Shown here: positions 54,657 to 61,448 of the stretch, piece by piece
Numbering within the stretch: the first letter of the stretch is position 1
Layout of the letters: the number at the start of each line of letters is the position of its first letter
Assembly (NCBI RefSeq): GCF_016679925.1
Contig: NZ_JAEQBW010000004.1
Coordinates: forward strand, 186,001 to 250,000
Source: Marivirga aurantiaca
GTDB taxonomy: Bacteria; Bacteroidota; Bacteroidia; Cytophagales; Cyclobacteriaceae
Direction: 5' to 3'
DNA length: 64,000 nucleotides
Translations under genes and position numbers: made by a program
The notes under the pieces: generated by a model
What the model was told of the DNA's origin: nothing
Seen by the model: the letters and a program-made list of their open reading frames with translations, nothing else
The model's database searches: none

Positions 54657-55865
54657 ATGGATAAAGAAGATATTGAAAGGAAATTTGATGACCTTGAATC
54701 TAAAATCTATGAACAAGAACATAGACTATTTCCAGTCTGGTACAATTTTCTTACCCGGAAAAAGTTCTCGAAACAAGATAATAGAAGACTTGCCATCAAC
54801 AAAGCATTGCTTTGGAGTTTTATACCCAAACCCACCCCTACTGCCGTAGCAATTACAGGTATTTCAATACTTACAATTTTTTTGGCTTATCAAGCAAACG
54901 TAAAACTTGAAAATCAAAACACTTTGTTGTTAGTTCAAAATGAGCTCCAAGAATCACAAAGAAGAGCTTCTTTAAATATTGAAATAAGCTCCATAATGCA
55001 GCAAATAAATAATGAACGTGAATCATCTCGCCTTAATAGTTTAAAAGATGAGAACCATCAGAAAAAAGGTCATAAAGTTGCCCCTTATACACTTTCAGAT
55101 ATTACGGCTGCTAGAATTGCCTCAATAAGTAGGTCTTTACGTCCATATCGGATTTTAAAAACAGATAGGGTTGATTCAAGTGCCAATTACATTCAAGAAA
55201 TTTTTAATTGGAATTGGTTCAATTTTAATGTTAAGCGAATAAGAGTTAATGATTTTCTCGAAGAGAATATTAGAAGTCCAGAACGAGAACAGTTACTTGT
55301 TGCCTTACTTACGATGAGAATTTCATTCTCTAACATTGGATTAAACTCCAATTTTGATTATTCCCGTCTCGAAAATTTTGACTTTAGTAGGTCGGATTTA
55401 AGAACTATCAGAATGAGCAACTCTAGTTTGGAGGGGACACATTTGAGTTATACTATTTTTGATGAGGGAGTTTTGAGAAACACTAATTTTAAAGAGGTTT
55501 ATGGTACTACATTGTCTTTTATTGGAACTGACTTGACGGGGAGCAATTTTGAAAACACTTCAATTAATAACACTGATTTTACCAACGCTGATCTTAATAT
55601 GGTTAATTTTTCTGGAGCAAATTTGATTCAATGTAATTTTACATCTGCTACTCTATCATCCGTGAACTTCTCCTATGCCAATCTCTCAGGAATCGACTTT
55701 AATAAGATAGAAAATATTCTTAAGGCAACTGATTTTAAAAATGCCTTAATTGAAAATTTACAAAACTTCCCGGATACTGTTATTGACGAACTTAAACGAA
55801 GAGGTGCAGTTGATAATTATGAGATGTATCAAAAAGAATTAAAAAAGAGACATAACAATCAATAA
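54657..55865 (+). CDS. Membrane-anchored pentapeptide-repeat protein
   Basis: A 402-residue protein: charged N-terminus with helical segment (1-50), one membrane helix (about 62-80, 'TAVAITGISILTIFLAY'), a coiled-coil-like stretch (81-120), a middle domain, and a pentapeptide-repeat right-handed beta helix at about 225-365 with A(D/N)LXX units such as 'GTDLTGSNFENTSINNTDFT' and 'SGANLIQCNF'. Not the DNA-mimic Qnr type as far as can be judged, since it is membrane bound. Function unknown. Its stop codon is inside the following hairpin. Confidence 0.85.
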   Translation: MDKEDIERKFDDLESKIYEQEHRLFPVWYNFLTRKKFSKQDNRRLAINKALLWSFIPKPTPTAVAITGISILTIFLAYQANVKLENQNTLLLVQNELQESQRRASLNIEISSIMQQINNERESSRLNSLKDENHQKKGHKVAPYTLSDITAARIASISRSLRPYRILKTDRVDSSANYIQEIFNWNWFNFNVKRIRVNDFLEENIRSPEREQLLVALLTMRISFSNIGLNSNFDYSRLENFDFSRSDLRTIRMSNSSLEGTHLSYTIFDEGVLRNTNFKEVYGTTLSFIGTDLTGSNFENTSINNTDFTNADLNMVNFSGANLIQCNFTSATLSSVNFSYANLSGIDFNKIENILKATDFKNALIENLQNFPDTVIDELKRRGAVDNYEMYQKELKKRHNNQ

Positions 55866-55942
55866 GCTCAATGAGCAGACGCGAGTATCTGCCATTTTTG
55901 ATACAGATAAGCTATCTAAAGCGAATTTGCTCACTGAGCTTA
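55863..55942. repeat. 80-bp imperfect hairpin/cruciform
   Basis: The 15-base arms at 55863-55877 and 55928-55942 are inverted copies with one mismatch (TAAGCTCAATGAGCA). A second stem inside pairs TATCTG 55886-55891 with CAGATA 55904-55909. The left arm includes the stop codon of the pentapeptide gene. No T run follows, so it is not a typical terminator. Confidence 0.6.
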
Positions 55943-55968
55943 TCTGGTCGTTAGGATGACCTTTAACA

Positions 55969-56445
55969 ATGAAACAATTTCACTTACTACTACTCTCATT
56001 TTGCCTACTAAATTGCTCCACTAAAAATACCGATAACCAAACAACAAATCAGGTAACTGATAAACAAGCTAAGCACATCAATACTGATTCAACTGCAGCT
56101 GCAAACCCTGATATTGACTTTGATTCCTTTTTGCGCGAATTCAGCTCCAACAAGGAATTTCAATTGTTACGAGTAGATTTTCCTCTGAAAGTCAAGATTC
56201 TTGAAATAGAAGATAAGGAAGAGATTCAAGCTATCTCAAAAGAAGAATGGCATCATACAAATCTGCTTGACACTGCAAATATCAAATCTCGGAAAGTTGA
56301 TGCATATTCTCAAACCATGCATGTGAACGAATCAGAGGCAATAATCGAACTGCGAGGAATTGATAACGGAATTAGCATAGATTACAAATTTCAAAAAGTA
56401 AAGGGGCGCTGGTATCTCAAAGAAATCCTCAACGCCTCCACTTAA
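55969..56445 (+). CDS. DUF4348-like lipoprotein
   Basis: A 158-residue lipoprotein with short signal peptide and lipobox 'CLLNC' (Cys16), a Ser/Thr/Asn-rich linker, then a domain with 'DFDSFLREFSSNKEFQLLRV', 'DFPLKVKILEIEDKEE', 'WHHTNLL' and 'KGRWYLKEILNAS'. The F-x-x-F...FQ..R..FPL pattern fits DUF4348, a Bacteroidota lipoprotein family with an NTF2-like fold. Role unknown. It is the third plus-strand gene of this accessory stretch and is followed by a hairpin. Confidence 0.75.
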   Translation: MKQFHLLLLSFCLLNCSTKNTDNQTTNQVTDKQAKHINTDSTAAANPDIDFDSFLREFSSNKEFQLLRVDFPLKVKILEIEDKEEIQAISKEEWHHTNLLDTANIKSRKVDAYSQTMHVNESEAIIELRGIDNGISIDYKFQKVKGRWYLKEILNAST

Positions 56446-56461
56446 TAAACATCACATTCCT

Positions 56462-56488
56462 GCAGAATCATAGGGAATATGATTCTGC
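56462..56488. terminator. Hairpin after the lipoprotein gene
   Basis: A perfect 10-bp stem, GCAGAATCAT at 56462-56471 with ATGATTCTGC at 56479-56488 and a 7-base loop, between the convergent lipoprotein and toxin genes. No T run, so it is a probable but not certain two-way terminator. Confidence 0.5.
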
Positions 56489-56524
56489 CACTTCCAATGC
56501 TGTTAGTACCAAAATTACATGAAA

Positions 56525-56872
56525 CTATAATTCCTCTGTTGAAAAGGTGGAATCGTTGATTTTCCGAATAAGATCTTTAAAAGAGTTGAGTTTTAGCTGG
56601 TTATTATGATTATTGGCAATAATTGCATCTGTAGGGACAAACTGGATTAAATGGCACCTTGCTTCACAATGCTCTCGATTCATAGGGTTTATTACCATAT
56701 CATCTGTAATGACAAAAGAGAATTCATCATTATGATTTCTTGAAGTCATCATAACACAAACAAAATAGCCTTCGATTTCTTGAACCAACTTATTAGAAAT
56801 TACAATTGCTGGATGGTTACCCCCAAAATCCTGATCAAAGACAACTTCTACAATATCTCTTTGATTTATCAT
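56525..56872 (-). CDS. MazF/PemK-family toxin-like protein
   Basis: A 115-residue protein with the PemK/MazF SH3-like barrel pattern: 'QRDIVEVVFDQDFGGNHPAIVIS', quoted here only by its key parts GDIV-equivalent 'RDIVEV' and 'HPAIVIS', then 'VCVMMTSRNHNDEF' with the Thr/Ser segment, and 'EARCHLIQFVPTDAI'. MazF toxins cut mRNA at short sites. The usual 'RPALVIS' Arg is His here, a variant found in some members. It is the last gene of a three-gene cassette, 8 bases after the 79-residue gene. Confidence 0.75.
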   Translation of the reverse strand: MINQRDIVEVVFDQDFGGNHPAIVISNKLVQEIEGYFVCVMMTSRNHNDEFSFVITDDMVINPMNREHCEARCHLIQFVPTDAIIANNHNNQLKLNSFKDLIRKINDSTFSTEEL

Positions 56873-56880
56873 TGATCAAT

Positions 56881-57120
56881 TTATTCCAGCGCCTTAGCTA
56901 TACCTTTTGAAGACATTCTAAACATTGCTCTTTTAAGATTTTCCGGAGCAGGGATTCTTTTTTTAACTTCAGTATAGGAGGAATCTGGTGTTAGAAAAAT
57001 AAAAAATCCATGCGTATAATCAGACATGCTAGTGGAATGAATCGATACGAAACCATGAGGAAACTCATTATTTGAGCTTTTTAATTCTTCAGTATATTTA
57101 GTGGTAGATTCGATAAACAT
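56881..57120 (-). CDS. Small protein of the toxin cassette (possible antitoxin)
   Basis: A 79-residue protein, not recognised. It has 'FIESTTKYTEELKSSNNEFP', 'HSTSMSDYTHGFFIFLTPDS' and a basic helical tail 'ENLKRAMFRMSSKGIAKALE'. Its place between the 112-residue gene (2-base gap) and the MazF-like gene (8-base gap) is where an antitoxin normally lies, but no ribbon-helix-helix or AbrB domain is visible. Assignment as antitoxin rests on position only. Confidence 0.55.
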   Translation of the reverse strand: MFIESTTKYTEELKSSNNEFPHGFVSIHSTSMSDYTHGFFIFLTPDSSYTEVKKRIPAPENLKRAMFRMSSKGIAKALE

Positions 57121-57122
57121 AA

Positions 57123-57461
57123 TTATTTATTTTTACCCTCTGTTAATTTATTGTACTCTTCAATTTTCTTTTCTAGAAAATCTTTTAGATTAGTACATGT
57201 ATTGATATCCATATAAACTCCTAATTCAAACTCCCGAACGATGCCTGATTTTGACCCTTCAATATCTCTGATGGCTTCACTTATTTTTCCTGATTCATCG
57301 ATAGCAAATTCAGTTCCTTTCGGGATCACGCCTCTTTGACTATAAAAATTTAAATTGATGAACCCAGACGGGGTGATTCCTCCATGAGCTCCGTCAACAT
57401 GAATTTGTCTGAAATTTGAATTTTTAATATTGTGTATAACAATAGAATTCTTCTTGCTCAT
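57123..57461 (-). CDS. Conserved hypothetical, first gene of the toxin cassette
   Basis: A 112-residue soluble protein with 'FRQIHVDGAHGGITPSGFIN', 'LNFYSQRGVIPKG', and 'REFELGVYMDINTCTNLKDF'. The pattern FR..H.DG..GG.TP.G...NFYS.R..IP and the E.GVYMD...A..L..WL-type end recall an uncharacterised family that I have seen in many bacteria, with no assigned function. It is preceded by a -7 promoter element and starts the three-gene unit leading to the MazF-like toxin. Confidence 0.65.
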   Translation of the reverse strand: MSKKNSIVIHNIKNSNFRQIHVDGAHGGITPSGFINLNFYSQRGVIPKGTEFAIDESGKISEAIRDIEGSKSGIVREFELGVYMDINTCTNLKDFLEKKIEEYNKLTEGKNK

Positions 57462-57484
57462 AGAAAGATTTTAAAACAAGTTTG

Positions 57485-57492
57485 CAAAGTTA
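57485..57492 (-). promoter_or_regulatory. -7 promoter element (TAnnTTTG)
   Basis: On the minus strand TAACTTTG lies 23 bases before the ATG at 57461, a perfect -7 match, marking the cassette's 5' end. A -33 TTG is not evident. The remaining intergenic sequence to 57651 holds nothing else that I recognise. Confidence 0.5.
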
Positions 57493-57651
57493 CTACAACT
57501 TAGATAAAAAACGAATATCTTTTGCTTGAGTTCCAAGTAACAAAAAAAATGAAAATGTACCTAATAATACCTTTAAAAACCTAAGGAGATTGAAGTTATT
57601 AGTAGAGCATTTAATCTCATATTCTGAAGTTGGGAATTTAATCATAAACAA

Positions 57652-59424
57652 TCACCCTCCCTCATAATCATAAGGAATATAGTTTTGCCACTTCCATGGT
57701 GTATAAACATCCTTTATGGTCACTTCCAGTAGCTCTTTAAAAATGCTCTCAGCATTGTCGCTATTGCTCATGATAAGCACTCCTTTTCCTGAATCAGGAA
57801 AGATGATAGAATAATGCTGGAAGCCATCGCCATGTCCTTCTTTAAATGCTCCAAAACCATAAGGAGTTTGCAATAATCCCCAACCTAAGCCGTAATTTAA
57901 ACCTACATGATCGTAGTCATTGCTGGGTTCCAGTGAAAGTGCTCCAAACTGCATCTTCGTGCGAATAGCAAAATTGGGTTCAAATAATAGCTTCGTTGTT
58001 TGAGATTCCACGGCTGTGAGTTCCAGGATATGGCGTACAAATTTGGAGTAGTCCTCAATAGTCGTTTCCATCGATCCGGCAGAACCAGCTTCATCAGCAC
58101 TATCTTTAGGAATTATTTCTCCTGTGGTTTTATGGCCATTGCAATATTTGTTCTCAAATCTATTCTGCCAGATATAGCTTGTCATATTCATTTTTAAAGG
58201 ATCGAACACACGCTCTCTCGCCAGTTCTTCCAATCCCTTTCCTGTAATATGTTCTATGGCATACTGAAGCAACATCATGCCTTCACCTGAATAACTGTAT
58301 TGGGTTCCCGGATCAAACTCAATAAACAATTTTCCTTCAGGGGTAAATTCTGCGGCTCTGTTCATCCACCGCCAATTCGGGAAGCCGGTGGTATGTGACA
58401 AACACATTCTTGCTGTGATTTTTTCATACCTTAAATCACCGGCCAATTCATGAAAGCCTCTCCACTCTTTCTTAAAATATAATTCAGGAATGGGCACATC
58501 AAAATATTCCTGGAGAGGTTTGTCCAAATCAATGATCTCTTCCTTTGCCAATTCAGCTACTAAATAGCCGAAAACCGCCTTACTGAAGGAGGCTCCATAA
58601 AAAACATGTTCCGTTTTGAGGCTGTCTTTAGTGTCTACATTTGCATATCCAAAAGCTTTCTGATAGCTGATTTCATTGTCTTCAAAAACAGTCACTGCCA
58701 AACCATGTACATTGGCATTTTTTACTAACTGATTGATTTTTACTGTTAAAGAATCTTTCGTGATGGATGTTCCATCTAATCGTGTGATGCTTTCTTCCGA
58801 ATTATTACAGCTTGCCATAGCTAAGGTCAATAATAAGATGGCCAATGTGCCGGCTGAGGACTTGTTTTTAAAGCTTAAGAAGGGAATGGCCGGATAGAAA
58901 CATTTTTGTGCCCTTAAAACATACATGATATTGGCCAGCATGACAATCAAACTAAAAGGGATAACGCATATAAAGAATAGAAATCCCCAACCTTCAATCG
59001 TAAGTAAAGCCACAAAAGAAAGCGCATATAAAATGGTAACGGTTATTTGAAAGTTGATGATTGCCTTTCCATGCTTGTCATAGATGGGGTTATCTTCTCT
59101 TTTATGAATCCACAGAAATATGGAAGCTAAAATATTAAAGAAAGGAACCATTAGCCCTATGATAGGCAGGCCATGCATTAGCAAAAGCCACTTCATTTGA
59201 AGACTTTCCTGCTTCGGATTTTCCAGTACCATGAGGTCTTCTAGCTGGATATCCAATGCTGTTGCCAGCAATTTGATCGTTTCAAGATGCGGTTTTACTT
59301 CTCCTTTTTCAATTCGCTGTATAGTGCGAACGGTGACAGTGGTTTTAGCCGAAAGTTTTTCCTGCGAATAACCTTTAAGTGTTCGCTGGTAAATTAAATT
59401 TTTTGCAATGCTTCGAGTTTCCAT
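57652..59424 (-). CDS. XRE HTH - DUF4870 - lipobox - serine hydrolase fusion protein
   Basis: A 590-residue single reading frame. (1) XRE helix-turn-helix at 6-63: 'GYSQEKLSAKTTVTVRTIQR', 'HLETIKLLATALDIQLEDL'. (2) DUF4870 membrane domain at about 77-172 with helices near 80-106, 123-142 and 146-170. (3) 'GTLAILLLTLAMASC', a full lipoprotein-type signal ending in Cys206. (4) Class C beta-lactamase-type domain at about 225-580: Ser279-x-x-Lys282 in 'YGASFSKAVF', Tyr378-Ser-Gly380 in 'YSYSGEG', and His531-Gly-Asp-Gly534. DNA-binding part inside, hydrolase outside: a direct sensor-regulator architecture. The internal lipobox shows where two genes were joined. Nearest relative in the window is the 49.9-kb hydrolase. 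Confidence 0.92.
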   Translation of the reverse strand: METRSIAKNLIYQRTLKGYSQEKLSAKTTVTVRTIQRIEKGEVKPHLETIKLLATALDIQLEDLMVLENPKQESLQMKWLLLMHGLPIIGLMVPFFNILASIFLWIHKREDNPIYDKHGKAIINFQITVTILYALSFVALLTIEGWGFLFFICVIPFSLIVMLANIMYVLRAQKCFYPAIPFLSFKNKSSAGTLAILLLTLAMASCNNSEESITRLDGTSITKDSLTVKINQLVKNANVHGLAVTVFEDNEISYQKAFGYANVDTKDSLKTEHVFYGASFSKAVFGYLVAELAKEEIIDLDKPLQEYFDVPIPELYFKKEWRGFHELAGDLRYEKITARMCLSHTTGFPNWRWMNRAAEFTPEGKLFIEFDPGTQYSYSGEGMMLLQYAIEHITGKGLEELARERVFDPLKMNMTSYIWQNRFENKYCNGHKTTGEIIPKDSADEAGSAGSMETTIEDYSKFVRHILELTAVESQTTKLLFEPNFAIRTKMQFGALSLEPSNDYDHVGLNYGLGWGLLQTPYGFGAFKEGHGDGFQHYSIIFPDSGKGVLIMSNSDNAESIFKELLEVTIKDVYTPWKWQNYIPYDYEGG

Positions 59425-59445
59425 AATTTCCGATTTGTTAAGTTA

Positions 59446-59453
59446 CAAAACTA
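59446..59453 (-). promoter_or_regulatory. -7 promoter element (TAnnTTTG)
   Basis: TAGTTTTG on the minus strand, 21 bases before the ATG of the fusion gene, matches the -7 consensus. It supports transcription starting just before the XRE part, so the fusion is expressed as a whole. Confidence 0.5.
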
Positions 59454-59513
59454 TCGGGAATTGCCGGTCTTTATTACGACATAGAGGTGTCACCTTGCTG
59501 TCTTTTAATTCTA

Positions 59514-60146
59514 TCAGAGTTGTAAATCAGAATAATAGAGGGCCTCCAGAAACATTGTTGGTATTTCTTTTTTGCCTTCCTTAAGTTTAAGTTCTTTAAA
59601 GGTTCCTCCCACTCTGATAGTTTTCTCCGGTAACTTATCAGCACCTCTTGCATGCGCAATTAGGAAAGTTTTTGAGCTTTCATTGTCATGGATATGATAT
59701 ACATCGTATTGGTCAATTATTGGGATCATAATTAAACTCATGGTTTTTCCTGTGCTTACCGGAACCATAATAAATCCTTTGAAGTCTGATTTCGACTCAA
59801 TCATTTTAGGAATCCCTGTAATAATTGCATTGGATGAGAGAATACCTTTTGATTCGGCTTCGGAAGGTTTTAGTATTTGGAGCGGGTATTTTTCATAAGC
59901 CTGTTTCAAATTATCTGATAAGGCCGCTTCTATTTCTTTCTTTTCAGAGCTGTCTAATGCTGATATAGACATGGCAAAATAAAGCACCATTTTTTGTTTG
60001 TCATTAAAAAGACCGGCAACTTTTCCTATTTCAGCAGTGGTTATCTCTCCATCATCTGCTTTGGTTAGTATATTATAAAATCTTCCTCCATTATCTAAAA
60101 TGGTATTAGCATCTTTTAAATTTTGAAAAGGGGCAATTTTTTTCAT
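59514..60146 (-). CDS. Hypothetical cytoplasmic protein
   Basis: A 210-residue protein with no signal or membrane segment. An N-terminal helical half ('DDGEITTAEIGKVAGLFNDK', 'ISALDSSEKKEIEAAL') and a beta-rich C-terminal half ('FKGFIMVPVSTGKTMSLIMI', 'DVYHIHDNESSKTFLIAHAR'). I do not recognise a family. It lies 89 bases upstream of the fusion gene on the same strand and 232 bases after the sigma unit, and could be co-regulated with either. Confidence 0.65.
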   Translation of the reverse strand: MKKIAPFQNLKDANTILDNGGRFYNILTKADDGEITTAEIGKVAGLFNDKQKMVLYFAMSISALDSSEKKEIEAALSDNLKQAYEKYPLQILKPSEAESKGILSSNAIITGIPKMIESKSDFKGFIMVPVSTGKTMSLIMIPIIDQYDVYHIHDNESSKTFLIAHARGADKLPEKTIRVGGTFKELKLKEGKKEIPTMFLEALYYSDLQL

Positions 60147-60378
60147 CTTTCAGGAAATGGAGTTTAATATGTACATGGTTGATTAGGTACTGATCTTTTT
60201 TCAATTAAGCGATTTTTTACTTAGAAAGAAGAAAAACATCACTAAAACTCCTAATTATTCTAGTATTAAGAAACACAAAAATAGCCCTTAGTATAAATTT
60301 TGCCAGAGGCAGGTGATTTTGGAGTTGTTAGATCTGAGCTTTACCACACTTTTAATAAGATGTAACGAGAATTTTCTT

Positions 60379-60924
60379 CTATTCTAAATCCGCAATTGTT
60401 TTCGTGATATGGTTAATTCTGTTTGCCCAAATTTTATATGAGGCAAATATCATTAGTAATAAGGTCAGAATGATGCCAATAAGTATAAAATATTTGTTTT
60501 CGGTAAAATTAATGGATGATGTAAAAAACAAAATGAGAGCTGTTCCAAACAAAAGAGAACTGATTAAAGATAATGTAGATATTAACTTCAACCTTCCGGA
60601 AAACTGTTGAAGCGTCTCCTTTAAATTCTTTCCCTGGGGAATGTTTTTTAAATTCAAATAGGCAGATAAATCTACAAGCACAAATAATCCTGCAGCAATG
60701 ATCAACATTATATTTACCCAAGTAGGTTTTTGAGCGCCATCAAAGATGTTATTGTAAACTGCAAGAAATGCAATAAGCAGTATAGATTCAATGATTAGTT
60801 TTATTCTGATTCTCTTTAATGTGGGGTGATTCCTCACCTTTGTCATTTTCAGAAGATCAGTTGTTGTTTTTTTTGATTCCGGTTGGATATTTTTCCAGTT
60901 TGATTTTAAGTCGTTAATGTTCAT
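60379..60924 (-). CDS. Putative membrane anti-sigma factor
   Basis: A 181-residue protein. Cytoplasmic N-terminus 'MNINDLKSNWKNIQ' with a following helix, then four hydrophobic segments (about 43-61, 71-92, 112-134, 142-164). The 'DLKxxWK' start is typical of small Bacteroidota anti-sigma-like membrane proteins encoded after ECF sigma genes. Starts 25 bases after the sigma stop. The frame opens at TTG 60933; ATG 60924 is preferred. Confidence 0.7.
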   Translation of the reverse strand: MNINDLKSNWKNIQPESKKTTTDLLKMTKVRNHPTLKRIRIKLIIESILLIAFLAVYNNIFDGAQKPTWVNIMLIIAAGLFVLVDLSAYLNLKNIPQGKNLKETLQQFSGRLKLISTLSLISSLLFGTALILFFTSSINFTENKYFILIGIILTLLLMIFASYKIWANRINHITKTIADLE

Positions 60925-60949
60925 ATCATTCAATTTTAATCTGTTAATT

Positions 60950-61444
60950 TTAACTATGGGCAGGTAGTTTTGGCTTTGCTAAAATATCTCTCAACCTGTT
61001 TTTTATGCGACTTATCTTAACTCCCATGTAGTTTTCGCTGATGCCAACGATGTCACCAATTTCTTTATGAGAATAATCTTCAAGGTATAAAGCAATAATG
61101 GCTCTTTCAGCTTCATTTAATTTCCGCAGCGCCTCAAATAATTGCTCTTCATTTTCAGATAGCTCAGACTTTTCTGCAGGATGCAAATTTTCCGGTATAC
61201 TGTCTTTGAAATCTATACTGATGCTAGCCTTTCTAAAGACAGATATAGCAGTGCTTAAAGCAATTCGGTACATCCAGGTACTTATTTTTGCTTCTTTTCG
61301 GAATTTCGGGAAGGATTTCCATAGTTGAAAAATGATTTCCTGAAACAGATCCTCCTGATCTTCTTTTTTGTCCCTATATAATCTGCACACTTTATGAAGG
61401 ATGTTTTGATGTTGGTCTATTGCAGTTAAAAAAGCTTTCTCCAT
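60950..61444 (-). CDS. ECF sigma factor
   Basis: A 164-residue sigma-70 family factor: region 2 (about 10-75: 'DQEDLFQEIIFQLWKSFPKF', 'ISTWMYRIALSTAISVFRK') and region 4 (about 105-155: 'LNEAERAIIALYLEDYSHKE', 'MGVKISRIKNRLRDIL'). It begins 4 bases after the serine hydrolase stop, so the two are translationally linked, and it is followed by the putative anti-sigma gene. Confidence 0.94.
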   Translation of the reverse strand: MEKAFLTAIDQHQNILHKVCRLYRDKKEDQEDLFQEIIFQLWKSFPKFRKEAKISTWMYRIALSTAISVFRKASISIDFKDSIPENLHPAEKSELSENEEQLFEALRKLNEAERAIIALYLEDYSHKEIGDIVGISENYMGVKISRIKNRLRDILAKPKLPAHS

Positions 61445-61448
61445 GATT

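Noticed and set aside
54586-54849. Short open frame ahead of the pentapeptide-repeat gene
   Set aside because: It overlaps the true gene in another frame, and its sequence is the frameshifted reading of that N-terminus.
52850-55960. Integron cassette array with attC-like GTTA sites before each gene (about 52859, 54637, 55950)
   Set aside because: GTTAGCG, GTTATGT and GTTAGGA fall near the starts, but the matching inverted 7-mer (RYYYAAC) is missing after the preceding stops, the sites do not pair in attC fashion, and no integrase is present.
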